DNA of 64,000 nt, taken from the NCBI RefSeq assembly GCF_900112255.1, contig NZ_FOLE01000002.1, positions 255,854 through 319,853 of the forward strand, given 5' to 3'. The DNA is from Flexibacter flexilis DSM 6793 (GTDB taxonomy: Bacteria; Bacteroidota; Bacteroidia; Cytophagales; Flexibacteraceae). This document shows positions 17,286 through 25,900 of the stretch, piece by piece. The notes under the pieces were generated by a model. It saw nothing but the letters and a program-made list of their open reading frames with translations. It was not told where the DNA came from and searched no databases. The translations under genes were made by a program, and so were the position numbers. How positions within the stretch are numbered: position 1 is the first letter of the stretch; every line of letters begins with the position of its first letter.

Positions 17286-18488
17286 CTAGTTCTTTATATT
17301 TTTGGCCAATTCTTCCACACAATCAACAAATGGTTTGGCAAAAATCTCAAGTGTTTGTTTCGTCCTAACCGTTTCCAAGCCATTTTTGGCCATTTGTAAA
17401 CGTAGTTCAGGAGAATCTATTAGTTTGACCAACGCAGCCGTGAGTTGTTGATGATTTTCAGGGTCGAATAAGAGTCCATCAGAACCATCTGTTACACTTT
17501 GTGGCGTACCACCTACACGTGTAGCCACTACAGGGCAACCGAAAGCTCTTGCCTCAACCAACACGCGGGGTGTACCCTCTACGCGCGAAGCCAACACCAA
17601 GGCATGCGAGTTTTTATATAAGTTAAATAATTTCTCCCCAAAAGGAACTGTACCTAAAAAAGCAATATCTGCCTCATATTTTTGTACAATGCCCTTATAC
17701 TCTGGGTTCATTTCAAAAAACAAATCCTTAGTTACGCCCGCAAAAGACAAACGTACATCTTTGCCCATCGCTTTGAGGTCAGCAAATGACTGCATGAGCA
17801 AGTCTATTCCTTTTTCAAGGCTCGGACGCCCAACAAAAAGAATAGAAAATGGGTTGGCTTTCAATTGAATTTCTTCTGGGCTAATGAGTTGATATTCGTG
17901 AATACAAGAAGAAATCACTTGAATTGGGTTGTATTCTTTATACACCTCAACAAGTTCCCCCCCATTAGCAATCACACGAACATTTGGCCTTGCAAATAAA
18001 CGACGATGTACCCAATCGATCACATTAGCAAAAGCAACTGAAACCATTTTTTTAGCCCCAATATACTTTACAGGATTTTCAGCTGCGACTAATACATTAG
18101 TACAAAGTTGATATACAACAGGTTTACGCAAAGTAAGTAAAGCAAAAAAGGATACGAATGAGAGTTGTACAATCAATATATCGTGTTCTTCCTGCATTTT
18201 TTGCAACTGCTTACGAATTTTAAATGTATTCCGCAAACCAGCAGCAAAGCTCAATGGTCCTTCTAATTTATAGAGCTTATTAGGTTTAAACTCCATAATA
18301 TGTTGTACTTTTTTGTCTTTATCTTCATATATAGCAATCCCCATATCTGGATACGTTTTGAGTAATTCAGCAATCAATGAGCCATCGTATCCATTAAATA
18401 AAAATGTTTTGTCGTCTGGGAAAAAAGCCCAGCGGCTTGAAACAAATCCAACTCTAGGTTTCTTGTTGTGTGTTACTGTATTGCTCAT
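17286..18488 (-). CDS. Glycosyltransferase family 4 (GT-B)
   Basis: 400-residue cytosolic or membrane-associated glycosyltransferase. The C-terminal Rossmann domain has FSILFVGRPSLEKGIDLL and the donor-binding E-x7-E-like segment ASRVEGTPRVLVEARAFG, typical of GT4. The N-terminal acceptor domain begins GFVSSRWAFFP. The ATG at 18488 lies inside the end of the preceding polymerase-like gene (35-nt overlap). A G7 tract (read on the coding strand, 17963-17957) encodes the NGGE segment and is in frame here, so a one-base slip would truncate the protein after about 180 residues. Donor and acceptor sugars cannot be read from the sequence. Confidence 0.9.
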   Translation of the reverse strand: MSNTVTHNKKPRVGFVSSRWAFFPDDKTFLFNGYDGSLIAELLKTYPDMGIAIYEDKDKKVQHIMEFKPNKLYKLEGPLSFAAGLRNTFKIRKQLQKMQEEHDILIVQLSFVSFFALLTLRKPVVYQLCTNVLVAAENPVKYIGAKKMVSVAFANVIDWVHRRLFARPNVRVIANGGELVEVYKEYNPIQVISSCIHEYQLISPEEIQLKANPFSILFVGRPSLEKGIDLLMQSFADLKAMGKDVRLSFAGVTKDLFFEMNPEYKGIVQKYEADIAFLGTVPFGEKLFNLYKNSHALVLASRVEGTPRVLVEARAFGCPVVATRVGGTPQSVTDGSDGLLFDPENHQQLTAALVKLIDSPELRLQMAKNGLETVRTKQTLEIFAKPFVDCVEELAKNIKN

Positions 18489-19743
18489 TTATTCTTGTTT
18501 TGAAATGAAAAATCATATACGAATATAACAATCCTAAACAACCCATAAAATTAGGGTTGTACAAAATTTCGCGGGTAAAGAGTGCCCTTATAAAAAATAA
18601 AACTAATCCACCTTGAATCAAAAGTAAGGCATTTTTATAATTATAATATCCAATGGACGGAGACTTTACAATCCCCCTAGGTGGCTTACCCATGCTTACA
18701 AAAAAGAGTATAAAAAAGATAAAAGTTAATAACCCTCCTCCCCCTGCAACAGCACCATATATGTTATGTGGATCTATTTCAGGACCTGATACATCTAATC
18801 TGTGAGCTAATTCTTCCCTTAAGCCATCTAACCCTAAACCCAATATAGGATGCTCCAAACCAAGCTGCATGGATGTCAATATTAAAAGTTCTCTTTTATT
18901 GTCTGATTCATAACCATCAGTTGTTTTATTTAGCTTATGCTCTACAATATCAGCCGCAAAATTTATAACAGCTATGTAGCCTATGATCATTAAAACACCT
19001 CCTATTATAATTGTTTTAATAGATATCCCCATTCGGACAACGGCCACAGCAAAGACAACCATTGCTCCAACCCACCCAGAGCGATTCGCAGACAATACCA
19101 AACCTATCAATAAAATAAAAACAACACTCAAAAAAATTGCAACCTTAATTATATTACGCTCTTCGTAACTATGTAAAAGCAATATGATAGATAAATATAA
19201 ACCAGGCAATGTATATAGTGATTGAGCATTTTTATTGCCCAGACCTTCCAAAGCATTAGTACCAGCTAAACGAGACCCGCCCCCTGCATCTACTTTTCCC
19301 AATGTCGTATAAGCAATATACACCGCACAAAGAATAAAACCGTAGCTTATGTATTCAAAATCTTTCTCGGAATGAACCACTTGCGTAAAAAAAAGGAGTG
19401 TAACCAACCCTCCGCCTACTTTAAAAGCTTCGGAAAAAGGGCTATCATTCTGTAGATTAGCTATTGAATAAAAAGCATAAAACAATACCATATACTTATA
19501 AGAACTATTAGATATATTAGTTACATTAATATTCTTAATAAGTATTAGCAATGGCATCACTAGCAGATATGGGTGAACATATAGTCCTGCTATATTAATT
19601 CTATAGGCAGATGACGTAGAGGCTATAAATAGCAAGCTCACTATAATTCCCCCCCAAGCCTGTTTAGATAATTTATCTTCAAGTTTGGGGAGGACTTTTT
19701 GAGATAACTGTTCTTCGGAGTGTAAAAATAGTGGGTCTTCCAT
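18454..19743 (-). CDS. O-antigen ligase/polymerase-like membrane protein (Wzy/WaaL family)
   Basis: 429-residue polytopic membrane protein with about ten helices and a large periplasmic loop (around SANRSGWVG through EHPILGLGLDGLREEL). The ANRSG motif and the HPILGLG segment are typical of the Wzy_C/O-antigen ligase superfamily. It would polymerise repeat units or ligate the finished glycan; with a flippase in the cluster, polymerase is the likelier role. The ATG at 19743 (MEDPLFLHS) was chosen because the restored frame of the upstream acetyltransferase ends one base before it. A G7 tract at 19654-19648, about 30 codons from the start, encodes WGG and is in frame. Confidence 0.82.
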   Translation of the reverse strand: MEDPLFLHSEEQLSQKVLPKLEDKLSKQAWGGIIVSLLFIASTSSAYRINIAGLYVHPYLLVMPLLILIKNINVTNISNSSYKYMVLFYAFYSIANLQNDSPFSEAFKVGGGLVTLLFFTQVVHSEKDFEYISYGFILCAVYIAYTTLGKVDAGGGSRLAGTNALEGLGNKNAQSLYTLPGLYLSIILLLHSYEERNIIKVAIFLSVVFILLIGLVLSANRSGWVGAMVVFAVAVVRMGISIKTIIIGGVLMIIGYIAVINFAADIVEHKLNKTTDGYESDNKRELLILTSMQLGLEHPILGLGLDGLREELAHRLDVSGPEIDPHNIYGAVAGGGGLLTFIFFILFFVSMGKPPRGIVKSPSIGYYNYKNALLLIQGGLVLFFIRALFTREILYNPNFMGCLGLLYSYMIFHFKTRINEQYSNTQQET

Positions 19744-19744
19744 G

Positions 19745-20262
19745 TTATACCTGTGCTTCCATTTTCTTAATAACCTTGGCAGGAACACCTGCAATTACAC
19801 TATTTTCTTCTGAAAAAGGTTTTGTACAAACAGAACCAGCCCCCCCACCACACATCCATTTGGTATATTTGTTCCCATCAATAAAGAACTATTGCCGCCT
19901 ATCCAGCAACCACTTCCTATATGAATATGCCCTCGCTCAAAGCCTGTAAAATAATCTTTTCCATCAAAAGTATGATTACCAGCAGCAACTAACACCATTG
20001 GCCCAAACAAAACTCTATCGCCTATTGTAATATTGCCACCCATTAATTGACATCCCATATTAATATGCACTCCATAGCCAACACTTATCCACTGAGGATT
20101 TTTTAGCAGTACATCATGCCCTACTCTAAAGTCTCCTTTACAATCTTTGAGAACCCAACTATAAAGCCATCCCCTGAATAAATTAACTTTTTCTGTTTCT
20201 GGCAAGAAAAACAAGATGGTTCGTACTGACCATGTATAAAAACGAATTATTATATTTTTCAT
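19745..20262 (-). pseudogene. Left-handed beta-helix O-acetyltransferase, frameshifted at a G7 tract
   Basis: Hexapeptide-repeat acetyltransferase (WbbJ/maltose-acetyltransferase-like) predicted to O-acetylate a polysaccharide sugar. From the ATG at 20262 the frame is intact through repeats such as IGDRVLFGP, IHIGSGCWIGGNS and IPNGCVVG. At a run of seven G on the coding strand (19846-19840) it shifts and ends early at 19795 with an unrelated tail. In the adjacent frame the expected ending is present: AGSVCTKPF, then VIAGVPAKVIKKMEAQV and a stop at 19747-19745, one base before the next gene. Five or eight G would restore the protein. This is either a phase-off contingency gene, a true mutation or a base-call error. 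Confidence 0.85.
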
Positions 20263-20270
20263 AGTTAATA

Positions 20271-21314
20271 TTATTTTTTATACTGCCCCCTTACTAAATT
20301 TGTAATAGCAATACCTACAGGCCCTAACAATAACAACAATACATAAACAATAAAATATTTGTTAAAGGCCACTTTCGAGGGATATGTTGCCAAACCCATA
20401 AAAAGTATCCGTAAAGACTTAAGCCAAAAGCCCTTCGATAACTCTCCAATCCCATGTTTAAAGATTGTATTTTTCACAAAGGCCTCTTGTACTTGTGTAG
20501 TAGTCAAACCTGATTTCTGAAGCATACGCGCATCTATTTCCATAGACGTGCGATATTCATCCACCATATACTTCAAATGCCCAGAGCTTGCTTGTTGTGC
20601 CGTCTGATTATTAGGATGTATCCGATAATCAAACAACTTAACATCAAGTAAATATACATATTCTACTTCAGCCAATAACTTTAAATGAAACCACTTATCT
20701 GGATTGATGATACGACTGCTACCATACCCCCCTACCCCTTCATAGGCTTCACGAGAGAAACATGTAGCTAAAAAATCAAGTGGGTTAGCAGAATATAAAA
20801 TACAGCGTTTTAACATCTCATCTGCACTTATTTTATATATTTTATACCCCATTGCGGCCGTTAAAGATTGGTCTATATCTGACTCTTTCCAAAGATTAGC
20901 ATTGCGCCCTCCGTGCGTAGTGGATGTGGTTGGCTTATCATCAGGATCTATAATTCCGATTCTTGACGAAAAAGCAACAGGCTTATTACCAATTAATTGT
21001 ATAAATTTTTTATATTCTGCCAATGCGTTTGAACGCATCAAATCATCCGAAGAAAGCATAATGCAATAAGGCTCTTTTGCCAATGCACCTGCTCTGTCCA
21101 GATTGCCTGCAAAGCCTACATTACACGAGTTTATTACATAGCGTAAATTCTTGCCTTGTTTAATAAAATCTTCCACAATAGCCACAGAACTATCAGTGCT
21201 TTTATTATCAGCAATAACTATTTCAAAATCTTGTTCTGTTTGACTCAGCACACTTTGAATAGTACGCCCCAAGTATTTTTCGTAATTATAATTAGGAATA
21301 CAAATCGAAAACAT
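20271..21314 (-). CDS. Glycosyltransferase family 2 (GT-A)
   Basis: 347-residue inverting glycosyltransferase. The N-terminal GT-A domain starts FSICIPNYNYEKYLGRTIQSVLSQ, with IVIADNKSTDSS and the metal-binding DXD-like MLSSDDLMR near residue 95. A hydrophobic C-terminal stretch (YVLLLLLGPVGIAITNLV) suggests attachment to the inner membrane. The gene is 8 nt upstream of the acetyltransferase and 3 nt downstream of a GT4 gene. The sugar specificity is unknown. Confidence 0.92.
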   Translation of the reverse strand: MFSICIPNYNYEKYLGRTIQSVLSQTEQDFEIVIADNKSTDSSVAIVEDFIKQGKNLRYVINSCNVGFAGNLDRAGALAKEPYCIMLSSDDLMRSNALAEYKKFIQLIGNKPVAFSSRIGIIDPDDKPTTSTTHGGRNANLWKESDIDQSLTAAMGYKIYKISADEMLKRCILYSANPLDFLATCFSREAYEGVGGYGSSRIINPDKWFHLKLLAEVEYVYLLDVKLFDYRIHPNNQTAQQASSGHLKYMVDEYRTSMEIDARMLQKSGLTTTQVQEAFVKNTIFKHGIGELSKGFWLKSLRILFMGLATYPSKVAFNKYFIVYVLLLLLGPVGIAITNLVRGQYKK

Positions 21315-21317
21315 ATC

Positions 21318-22505
21318 TTATTTGTGTGAATGTGAATGAAGTATTTGCTCGTAAAGTGCTTTTATTCTTTTGCCCAAAATAGGCATATCAAAATCCTGCT
21401 CCACCGTAACTCTGCCAGCATTACCAAGCTGCTGACGCAAGGCAGAATCCTCAGTCAATAATTTAATTTTATCGCAAATATATGCTATGTCATTTTCTGG
21501 GACAAGAAAACCATTATAACCGTCGCGTACCATTTGCAAAGCACCGCCCTCATTAAGCCCTATGACAGGAATAGCCGCGGCCATCGCCTCCACAAATACG
21601 CGCCCGAAAGATTCAAATCTGTTGGGGTGAACCATGATGTCTATTTCTGCCCAAAAAACTTCAGGTTTTGTGCCATGCCCCATAAACTTAAATTGTTCGT
21701 CCGACAAACCTAAACTTTTTTTCAGCGCATTTAATTCAAGCCAATAGGCATCTGTGGTCGGCGGAATTTTCCCATAAATTCTAAACTCTACATTCGATAA
21801 AGTCTTGAGTTTTCCTGCTATTTTGACAAATAACGTATGGTTTTTCCAGCGAGCATCCAGCGAAGCAACCATCCCAACTACTATTTTTTTATCAATAGAA
21901 TTAGTATGCGTCTTCGGTTTAAACTTTTGTACATCTATGGCATTGGGGATCGTACAAATCTTATTCGTATCAGCCATAAAAGGGGCAATGCAATCATAAG
22001 TTACATTGGAGTTAGCAACAATCATAGCAGACTGTTTCTCAATGGTTTGTACCCATTTCTGATGATTTCCAAACTGATAATGCTTATCATCGCCGACCAA
22101 CTCGCGAATATGCCAAATGTGCGGCAATCCCATTTTTTGAGCCAAAATAGCCCCTTCCGTATTGACAGCCGTAGAGGTATGCACTATATCAATTTTTTCG
22201 TCTCTAACAATTTGGGCTAATTGAGCCTGAAACTTATGACCGCGTAACGTGCCTAAGCTCAATTTCATTTCCAAAAGCGGACGCTTCCAAAGTACCGTTC
22301 TGATTTTGTCATTTGCTCTATACAATGGCAAAAAGATGACTTTACCACCCAACATTTTTTTTATTTCATCGCGGCGAGCTTGTGTGCCGTTTTTTTCACA
22401 GACCAAATATGAGTCGATTCCTTGTTTTTTGAGTTGCTCGATGAGCTCGAATGTCGAATAGGCAGAACCACCCGATACGGCATTTAATACGTGCAAGACT
22501 TTCAT
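21318..22505 (-). CDS. Glycosyltransferase family 4 (GT-B)
   Basis: 395-residue GT4 enzyme. The start at 22505 (MKVLHVLNAVSGGSAYS) is preferred because the family begins this way and it directly abuts the stop of the upstream gene (1-nt gap); the in-frame extension to 22538 would overlap that gene. The Gly-rich N-terminus, VGMVASLDARWKNH at the start of the second domain and the donor motif HPNRFESFGRVFVEAMA are typical. It ends in a His/Ser-rich tail (HSHSHK). The donor is unknown. Confidence 0.9.
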   Translation of the reverse strand: MKVLHVLNAVSGGSAYSTFELIEQLKKQGIDSYLVCEKNGTQARRDEIKKMLGGKVIFLPLYRANDKIRTVLWKRPLLEMKLSLGTLRGHKFQAQLAQIVRDEKIDIVHTSTAVNTEGAILAQKMGLPHIWHIRELVGDDKHYQFGNHQKWVQTIEKQSAMIVANSNVTYDCIAPFMADTNKICTIPNAIDVQKFKPKTHTNSIDKKIVVGMVASLDARWKNHTLFVKIAGKLKTLSNVEFRIYGKIPPTTDAYWLELNALKKSLGLSDEQFKFMGHGTKPEVFWAEIDIMVHPNRFESFGRVFVEAMAAAIPVIGLNEGGALQMVRDGYNGFLVPENDIAYICDKIKLLTEDSALRQQLGNAGRVTVEQDFDMPILGKRIKALYEQILHSHSHK

Positions 22506-22506
22506 T

Positions 22507-23235
22507 TTATAAAATATTGGTTTGCAAATAGGCTTCAAATTGGGCTTTAGCCTCAGGCGTACCCATATCCCACATTTCGTCGGCTTGCGAAATGCCCACC
22601 AATCCGCCTTGCGCTATAATTTTCTGATAAACAGGAATGACATAGTATTCTCCGCGTGTCGTTTCTTGATTGGCTATCATTTCTTTGGCCAAACTCACCA
22701 GTTGAGAGCCGTCCGAGAAATAATACAAACCCGTACTGGCATGGTCTGAAATACGGACTTTTTCGGCCACTTCTACCACTTTACCTTTTTCGTCGGTTCG
22801 GGCAAAACTCCACTGGCTGCCCGCCAAATTGGCCACAGAAATAAGTCCCTTACAATCAGATACTTTGTCGGCAATATGACTCGCCATTTCAGATTTAATA
22901 TAAGTGTCTGAGGCAGCAATTAGTACATCTTCCGAAGAGTTAAGATATGCTTCCGCAGCCAACACCGTACACAATTGGCCTTGTGTTACGTCTTCCAAAA
23001 ATACAAATTTAGCTTTATCGCCGATGGCCTGCGTAATAAGAGATACTACATCATAACGCTCCTGATGCTCGAGCAGCACCACAAAAATTATTTCTGAATA
23101 ATCGAATTTCTCTAAACTCTTAATAGCCCACAAAACCATTGGTTTGCCAGCCACTTCTATCAAGGGTTTGGGCGTTTGGTAGCCTCTATCAGCAAAACGC
23201 GAGCCTCTGCCCGCCATCGGGACAATAATTTTCAT
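22507..23235 (-). CDS. NTP-transferase family nucleotidyltransferase
   Basis: 242-residue sugar-phosphate nucleotidyltransferase-like protein. The N-terminal pyrophosphorylase motif reads PMAGRGSRFADRGYQTPKP, followed by LIEVAGKPM, a GQLCTVLAAE segment and the Asp in AASDTYIKS. It would join a nucleotide to a sugar-phosphate or polyol-phosphate, or act as a related transferase. It precedes the GT4 gene by 1 nt and lies 66 nt downstream of the HAD phosphatase. Together with the HAD protein and the large fusion protein it forms a distinct three-gene block. The product is not predictable from motifs. Confidence 0.8.
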   Translation of the reverse strand: MKIIVPMAGRGSRFADRGYQTPKPLIEVAGKPMVLWAIKSLEKFDYSEIIFVVLLEHQERYDVVSLITQAIGDKAKFVFLEDVTQGQLCTVLAAEAYLNSSEDVLIAASDTYIKSEMASHIADKVSDCKGLISVANLAGSQWSFARTDEKGKVVEVAEKVRISDHASTGLYYFSDGSQLVSLAKEMIANQETTRGEYYVIPVYQKIIAQGGLVGISQADEMWDMGTPEAKAQFEAYLQTNIL

Positions 23236-23301
23236 AAGATATGTCTGTAGATAAGAGAGATTATTTGTTTCGTAGTGGCGTATTCTTGCAAGAACACTTG
23301 A

Positions 23302-23664
23302 TTATTTTTCTTTACGCAAATCTTCCAAAAGTTCGTCTGTTACTTCTGCCCACGAATGAAAGCGCAAAGCACGGTCATCTATGTACAACTCGGCATTGGG
23401 TTTTCCGAAGAAAATTTCATCATACGGAATATCGTGTTTGTCGAGCCATTCCAGCGTAATTTTACCTACGTTTTTCATTACCTTTCCTACGTTAGCCTCG
23501 CAAGTAGCCATATTACGTGCCGTACTGATAATCAAATAATGGCCTTGTGCTTTTAGCTCTTTCATGCGCTCTACGGCGTGCGGCAATGGCGGCAATTCTG
23601 CATATTTTTCGTGTTTTTGGCGAATGGGGCAAAGTGTGCCGTCGAGGTCAATTACAATTCTCAT
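23302..23664 (-). CDS. HAD-superfamily phosphatase, capsule-biosynthesis type
   Basis: 120-residue small HAD hydrolase with no cap domain. Motif I is IDLDGTLCP (nucleophile Asp at residue 5), motif II is the Thr/Ser in IISTARN, and the acidic motif is LYIDDRA. The ATG at 23664 was chosen because motif I starts five residues later; upstream in-frame codons look non-coding. Proteins of this size and motif set occur in capsule and LPS loci next to nucleotidyltransferases and probably remove a phosphate from a sugar or polyol intermediate. The substrate is unknown. Confidence 0.85.
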   Translation of the reverse strand: MRIVIDLDGTLCPIRQKHEKYAELPPLPHAVERMKELKAQGHYLIISTARNMATCEANVGKVMKNVGKITLEWLDKHDIPYDEIFFGKPNAELYIDDRALRFHSWAEVTDELLEDLRKEK

Positions 23665-23690
23665 AGTATATTTATAAATCAAAAAAATAA

Positions 23691-25325
23691 TTACAAAACC
23701 TGATTAAGCAACTGAATGCCAGTTAAATACATCAATTTCTGACGCATCGGTTTGCCCTGATGATATGGCACCATCGAAACGAAAAGCAATCCTTCTATAA
23801 ACTTAATCTCATGCAAATCGTAGTTGTTGGCCACTACCTGCTCATCAAAAGCGGCGGCGGCATCGGCATAACTATCATTGGCATAAATGCTATACTCAAA
23901 GTCAGTGTCCGAAAGCTGCGCAAAACTAAAAATATCCGCAATGATATAGTCATATAGCCCACAAATACTATGACGCAATTTTGCTACGTCATAACGCGGG
24001 TCGCCATAAATACCAGCCTTACCAAAGCTACCACGCGGGTCGATAAGCCTTACAATATGATTATTTATATCATACAAAATATTTGACAAACAATAGTCGC
24101 CATGTAAAACTGTAGCCTGCGCATTAGCCGCCAACGCATTGGCTTTCTGTTCAATACGCTCACGCAGCAAGTTGAAATTTTGGAATGTTTGGCCATTAAT
24201 AGTGAGCGTATCTGCTTCTAGCCATGTGCGCCATTCGGGTTCTTGCTCTCTGAGCATATCCATACGCTCCAGCGTTTTAGCCCAATACATATCGGCAATC
24301 TCTTCGGGCATTAACTCGCCCTTATAGCTACTGATAAGTTTGTGAACCTTAAACAAGTTTTGCAACGCAGTATTCCAAATTTGTCCATCCAGATTGCCGT
24401 ACAAATACAACTCGGCCATATTAGGATAGCCATAATATTCTTGCGTAATAATCACCTCATTATCAGATGTTTCTTGCTCAATAATGCGAGGTGTAAGCAA
24501 TTTAAGTTGTTCGGGAAGAAGTTTATACCAATTCAGTTCGTCGGCTAACTTCGCACTTTTTTGGCTGCGTTTGGTAACCGTAGAAAGTACAGGGTCTATT
24601 TGCAACGAGTTGAAAAAACGAGATTGCAACAGGCTGCGTTTGGCTTGCACGAAATGATCTATATGCCCAAAATCAAACCAACGTTGAGCAGGTTGTATCT
24701 TGATTTTTCGCTGCTTGTTATAAAAATCAAGCATAACACTTAGCTCTTTTGCCCCGCTGTTAATGGCCTCTCTGGTTGCTTTTTTGGCCAACGTAATATC
24801 TGTCAAATGATAATAACCCGTCAGAGCAGTCAGGCCAGCTTTATGTATTTTTTCTTTGCTTTTATCATAAAACTGCTGAATAAGTCCCTGTTTATCAGCT
24901 TCTACCAAACACCAATTGCGAGGCGTATCGTATTGCCCCACAAACACAAAGTCTGTATCAGAGCTGACGTTATCTTGAATAAGCGTATCGCCCAAGATAA
25001 TATGCACGCCGCAGGGTTGGTTAATGGCATTCAGGCCATTGAGCAGAGAAGTAAGAATCGTGCCTGCTTCATTGACAAAAGCAAAATCAACTTGAATACG
25101 GCCTTGGTAAGCCCAAGACAAAAAATTATATAATTGATGGTTTTGGGTTTGCAATACCACCACCACTTGTAGTATATTTTTAGCTATCAAATCATCTAAT
25201 ATCCAGCCGATTACAGGCTTGCCATTGACAGGAATCATGGCATTGGACACGTTGGTTCCGATAGGCAGATTGGAATAATTAATATTTCCTCCGCAAAGAA
25301 TAATAGCAGGAGAATTTGAATTCAT
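23691..25325 (-). CDS. Nucleotidyltransferase-kinase fusion protein
   Basis: 544-residue two-domain enzyme. Residues 1-230 form a nucleotidyltransferase domain (PAIILCGGNINYSN, AMIPVNGKPVIGWIL, HIILGDTLIQDN), resembling sugar-1-phosphate uridylyl/cytidylyltransferases, though the classical GxGxR loop is replaced by an Asn/Ser-rich loop. Residues 280-544 form an aminoglycoside/choline-kinase-like phosphotransferase with the Brenner motif HGDYCLSNILYD and the metal motif IDPRGSFG. The fusion suggests kinase and nucleotidyl transfer on the same small molecule. The gene is 26 nt upstream of the HAD gene and 17 nt downstream of an acetyltransferase gene. An unusual phospho-linked glycan substituent is possible but unproven. 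Confidence 0.8.
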   Translation of the reverse strand: MNSNSPAIILCGGNINYSNLPIGTNVSNAMIPVNGKPVIGWILDDLIAKNILQVVVVLQTQNHQLYNFLSWAYQGRIQVDFAFVNEAGTILTSLLNGLNAINQPCGVHIILGDTLIQDNVSSDTDFVFVGQYDTPRNWCLVEADKQGLIQQFYDKSKEKIHKAGLTALTGYYHLTDITLAKKATREAINSGAKELSVMLDFYNKQRKIKIQPAQRWFDFGHIDHFVQAKRSLLQSRFFNSLQIDPVLSTVTKRSQKSAKLADELNWYKLLPEQLKLLTPRIIEQETSDNEVIITQEYYGYPNMAELYLYGNLDGQIWNTALQNLFKVHKLISSYKGELMPEEIADMYWAKTLERMDMLREQEPEWRTWLEADTLTINGQTFQNFNLLRERIEQKANALAANAQATVLHGDYCLSNILYDINNHIVRLIDPRGSFGKAGIYGDPRYDVAKLRHSICGLYDYIIADIFSFAQLSDTDFEYSIYANDSYADAAAAFDEQVVANNYDLHEIKFIEGLLFVSMVPYHQGKPMRQKLMYLTGIQLLNQVL

Positions 25326-25342
25326 ATCTTAACTTTTAAAAT

Positions 25343-25900
25343 CTAATGAAAACGCCCAGCCGCTTTATGCGCCTGAAACTCCTCAATATTTCTATATTTA
25401 ATAATTTTAGCGGGATTGCCACCCACAATAGCAAAATCAGGTACATCTTTAGCAACCACAGAGCCAGCCGCCACGATAGCACCTTCGCCAATGGTGATAC
25501 CAGGTATAATTGTAACATTATTACCTAACCACACAAAATCTTTGATAATAACAGGTTTGTCTATACGCTCGGGGCCGTAAGGAATAGCATTTGTGTTTTC
25601 GTAGTTATGATTGGTAGAAATAATCGTAAGATTAGAACCCGTATGAAAATAACTTCCGATGCGCACTTCCCCACTTCCGACTAATGTAACATTGGGGTTA
25701 AAATTTACATGATCACCCAAAGTAACATGCTTACCAAATCCTTTTATTTGACCATTGACTTTCAATCCTTTACCCACTTGCTTGCATACGCGTTGCAAAT
25801 GATGAGCGTATATTTGATTATAATTAAACTTCTTTTTGATTCGTGGTAAAAATGTAAACTCCCAACGATACCAAATTTTTTGTATCAAACTAAGCGACAT
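25343..25900 (-). CDS. Left-handed beta-helix acyltransferase
   Basis: 185-residue hexapeptide-repeat transferase of the maltose/galactoside O-acetyltransferase group. Repeats run from about residue 55 ([17 protein letters not shown]) through the catalytic His region ([14 protein letters not shown]) to the typical end, [31 protein letters not shown]. Unlike the other LbH transferase of the cluster, this one is intact. Its ATG overlaps the end of the flippase gene by 11 nt. It probably acetylates a glycan component. Confidence 0.9.
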   Translation of the reverse strand: MSLSLIQKIWYRWEFTFLPRIKKKFNYNQIYAHHLQRVCKQVGKGLKVNGQIKGFGKHVTLGDHVNFNPNVTLVGSGEVRIGSYFHTGSNLTIISTNHNYENTNAIPYGPERIDKPVIIKDFVWLGNNVTIIPGITIGEGAIVAAGSVVAKDVPDFAIVGGNPAKIIKYRNIEEFQAHKAAGRFH

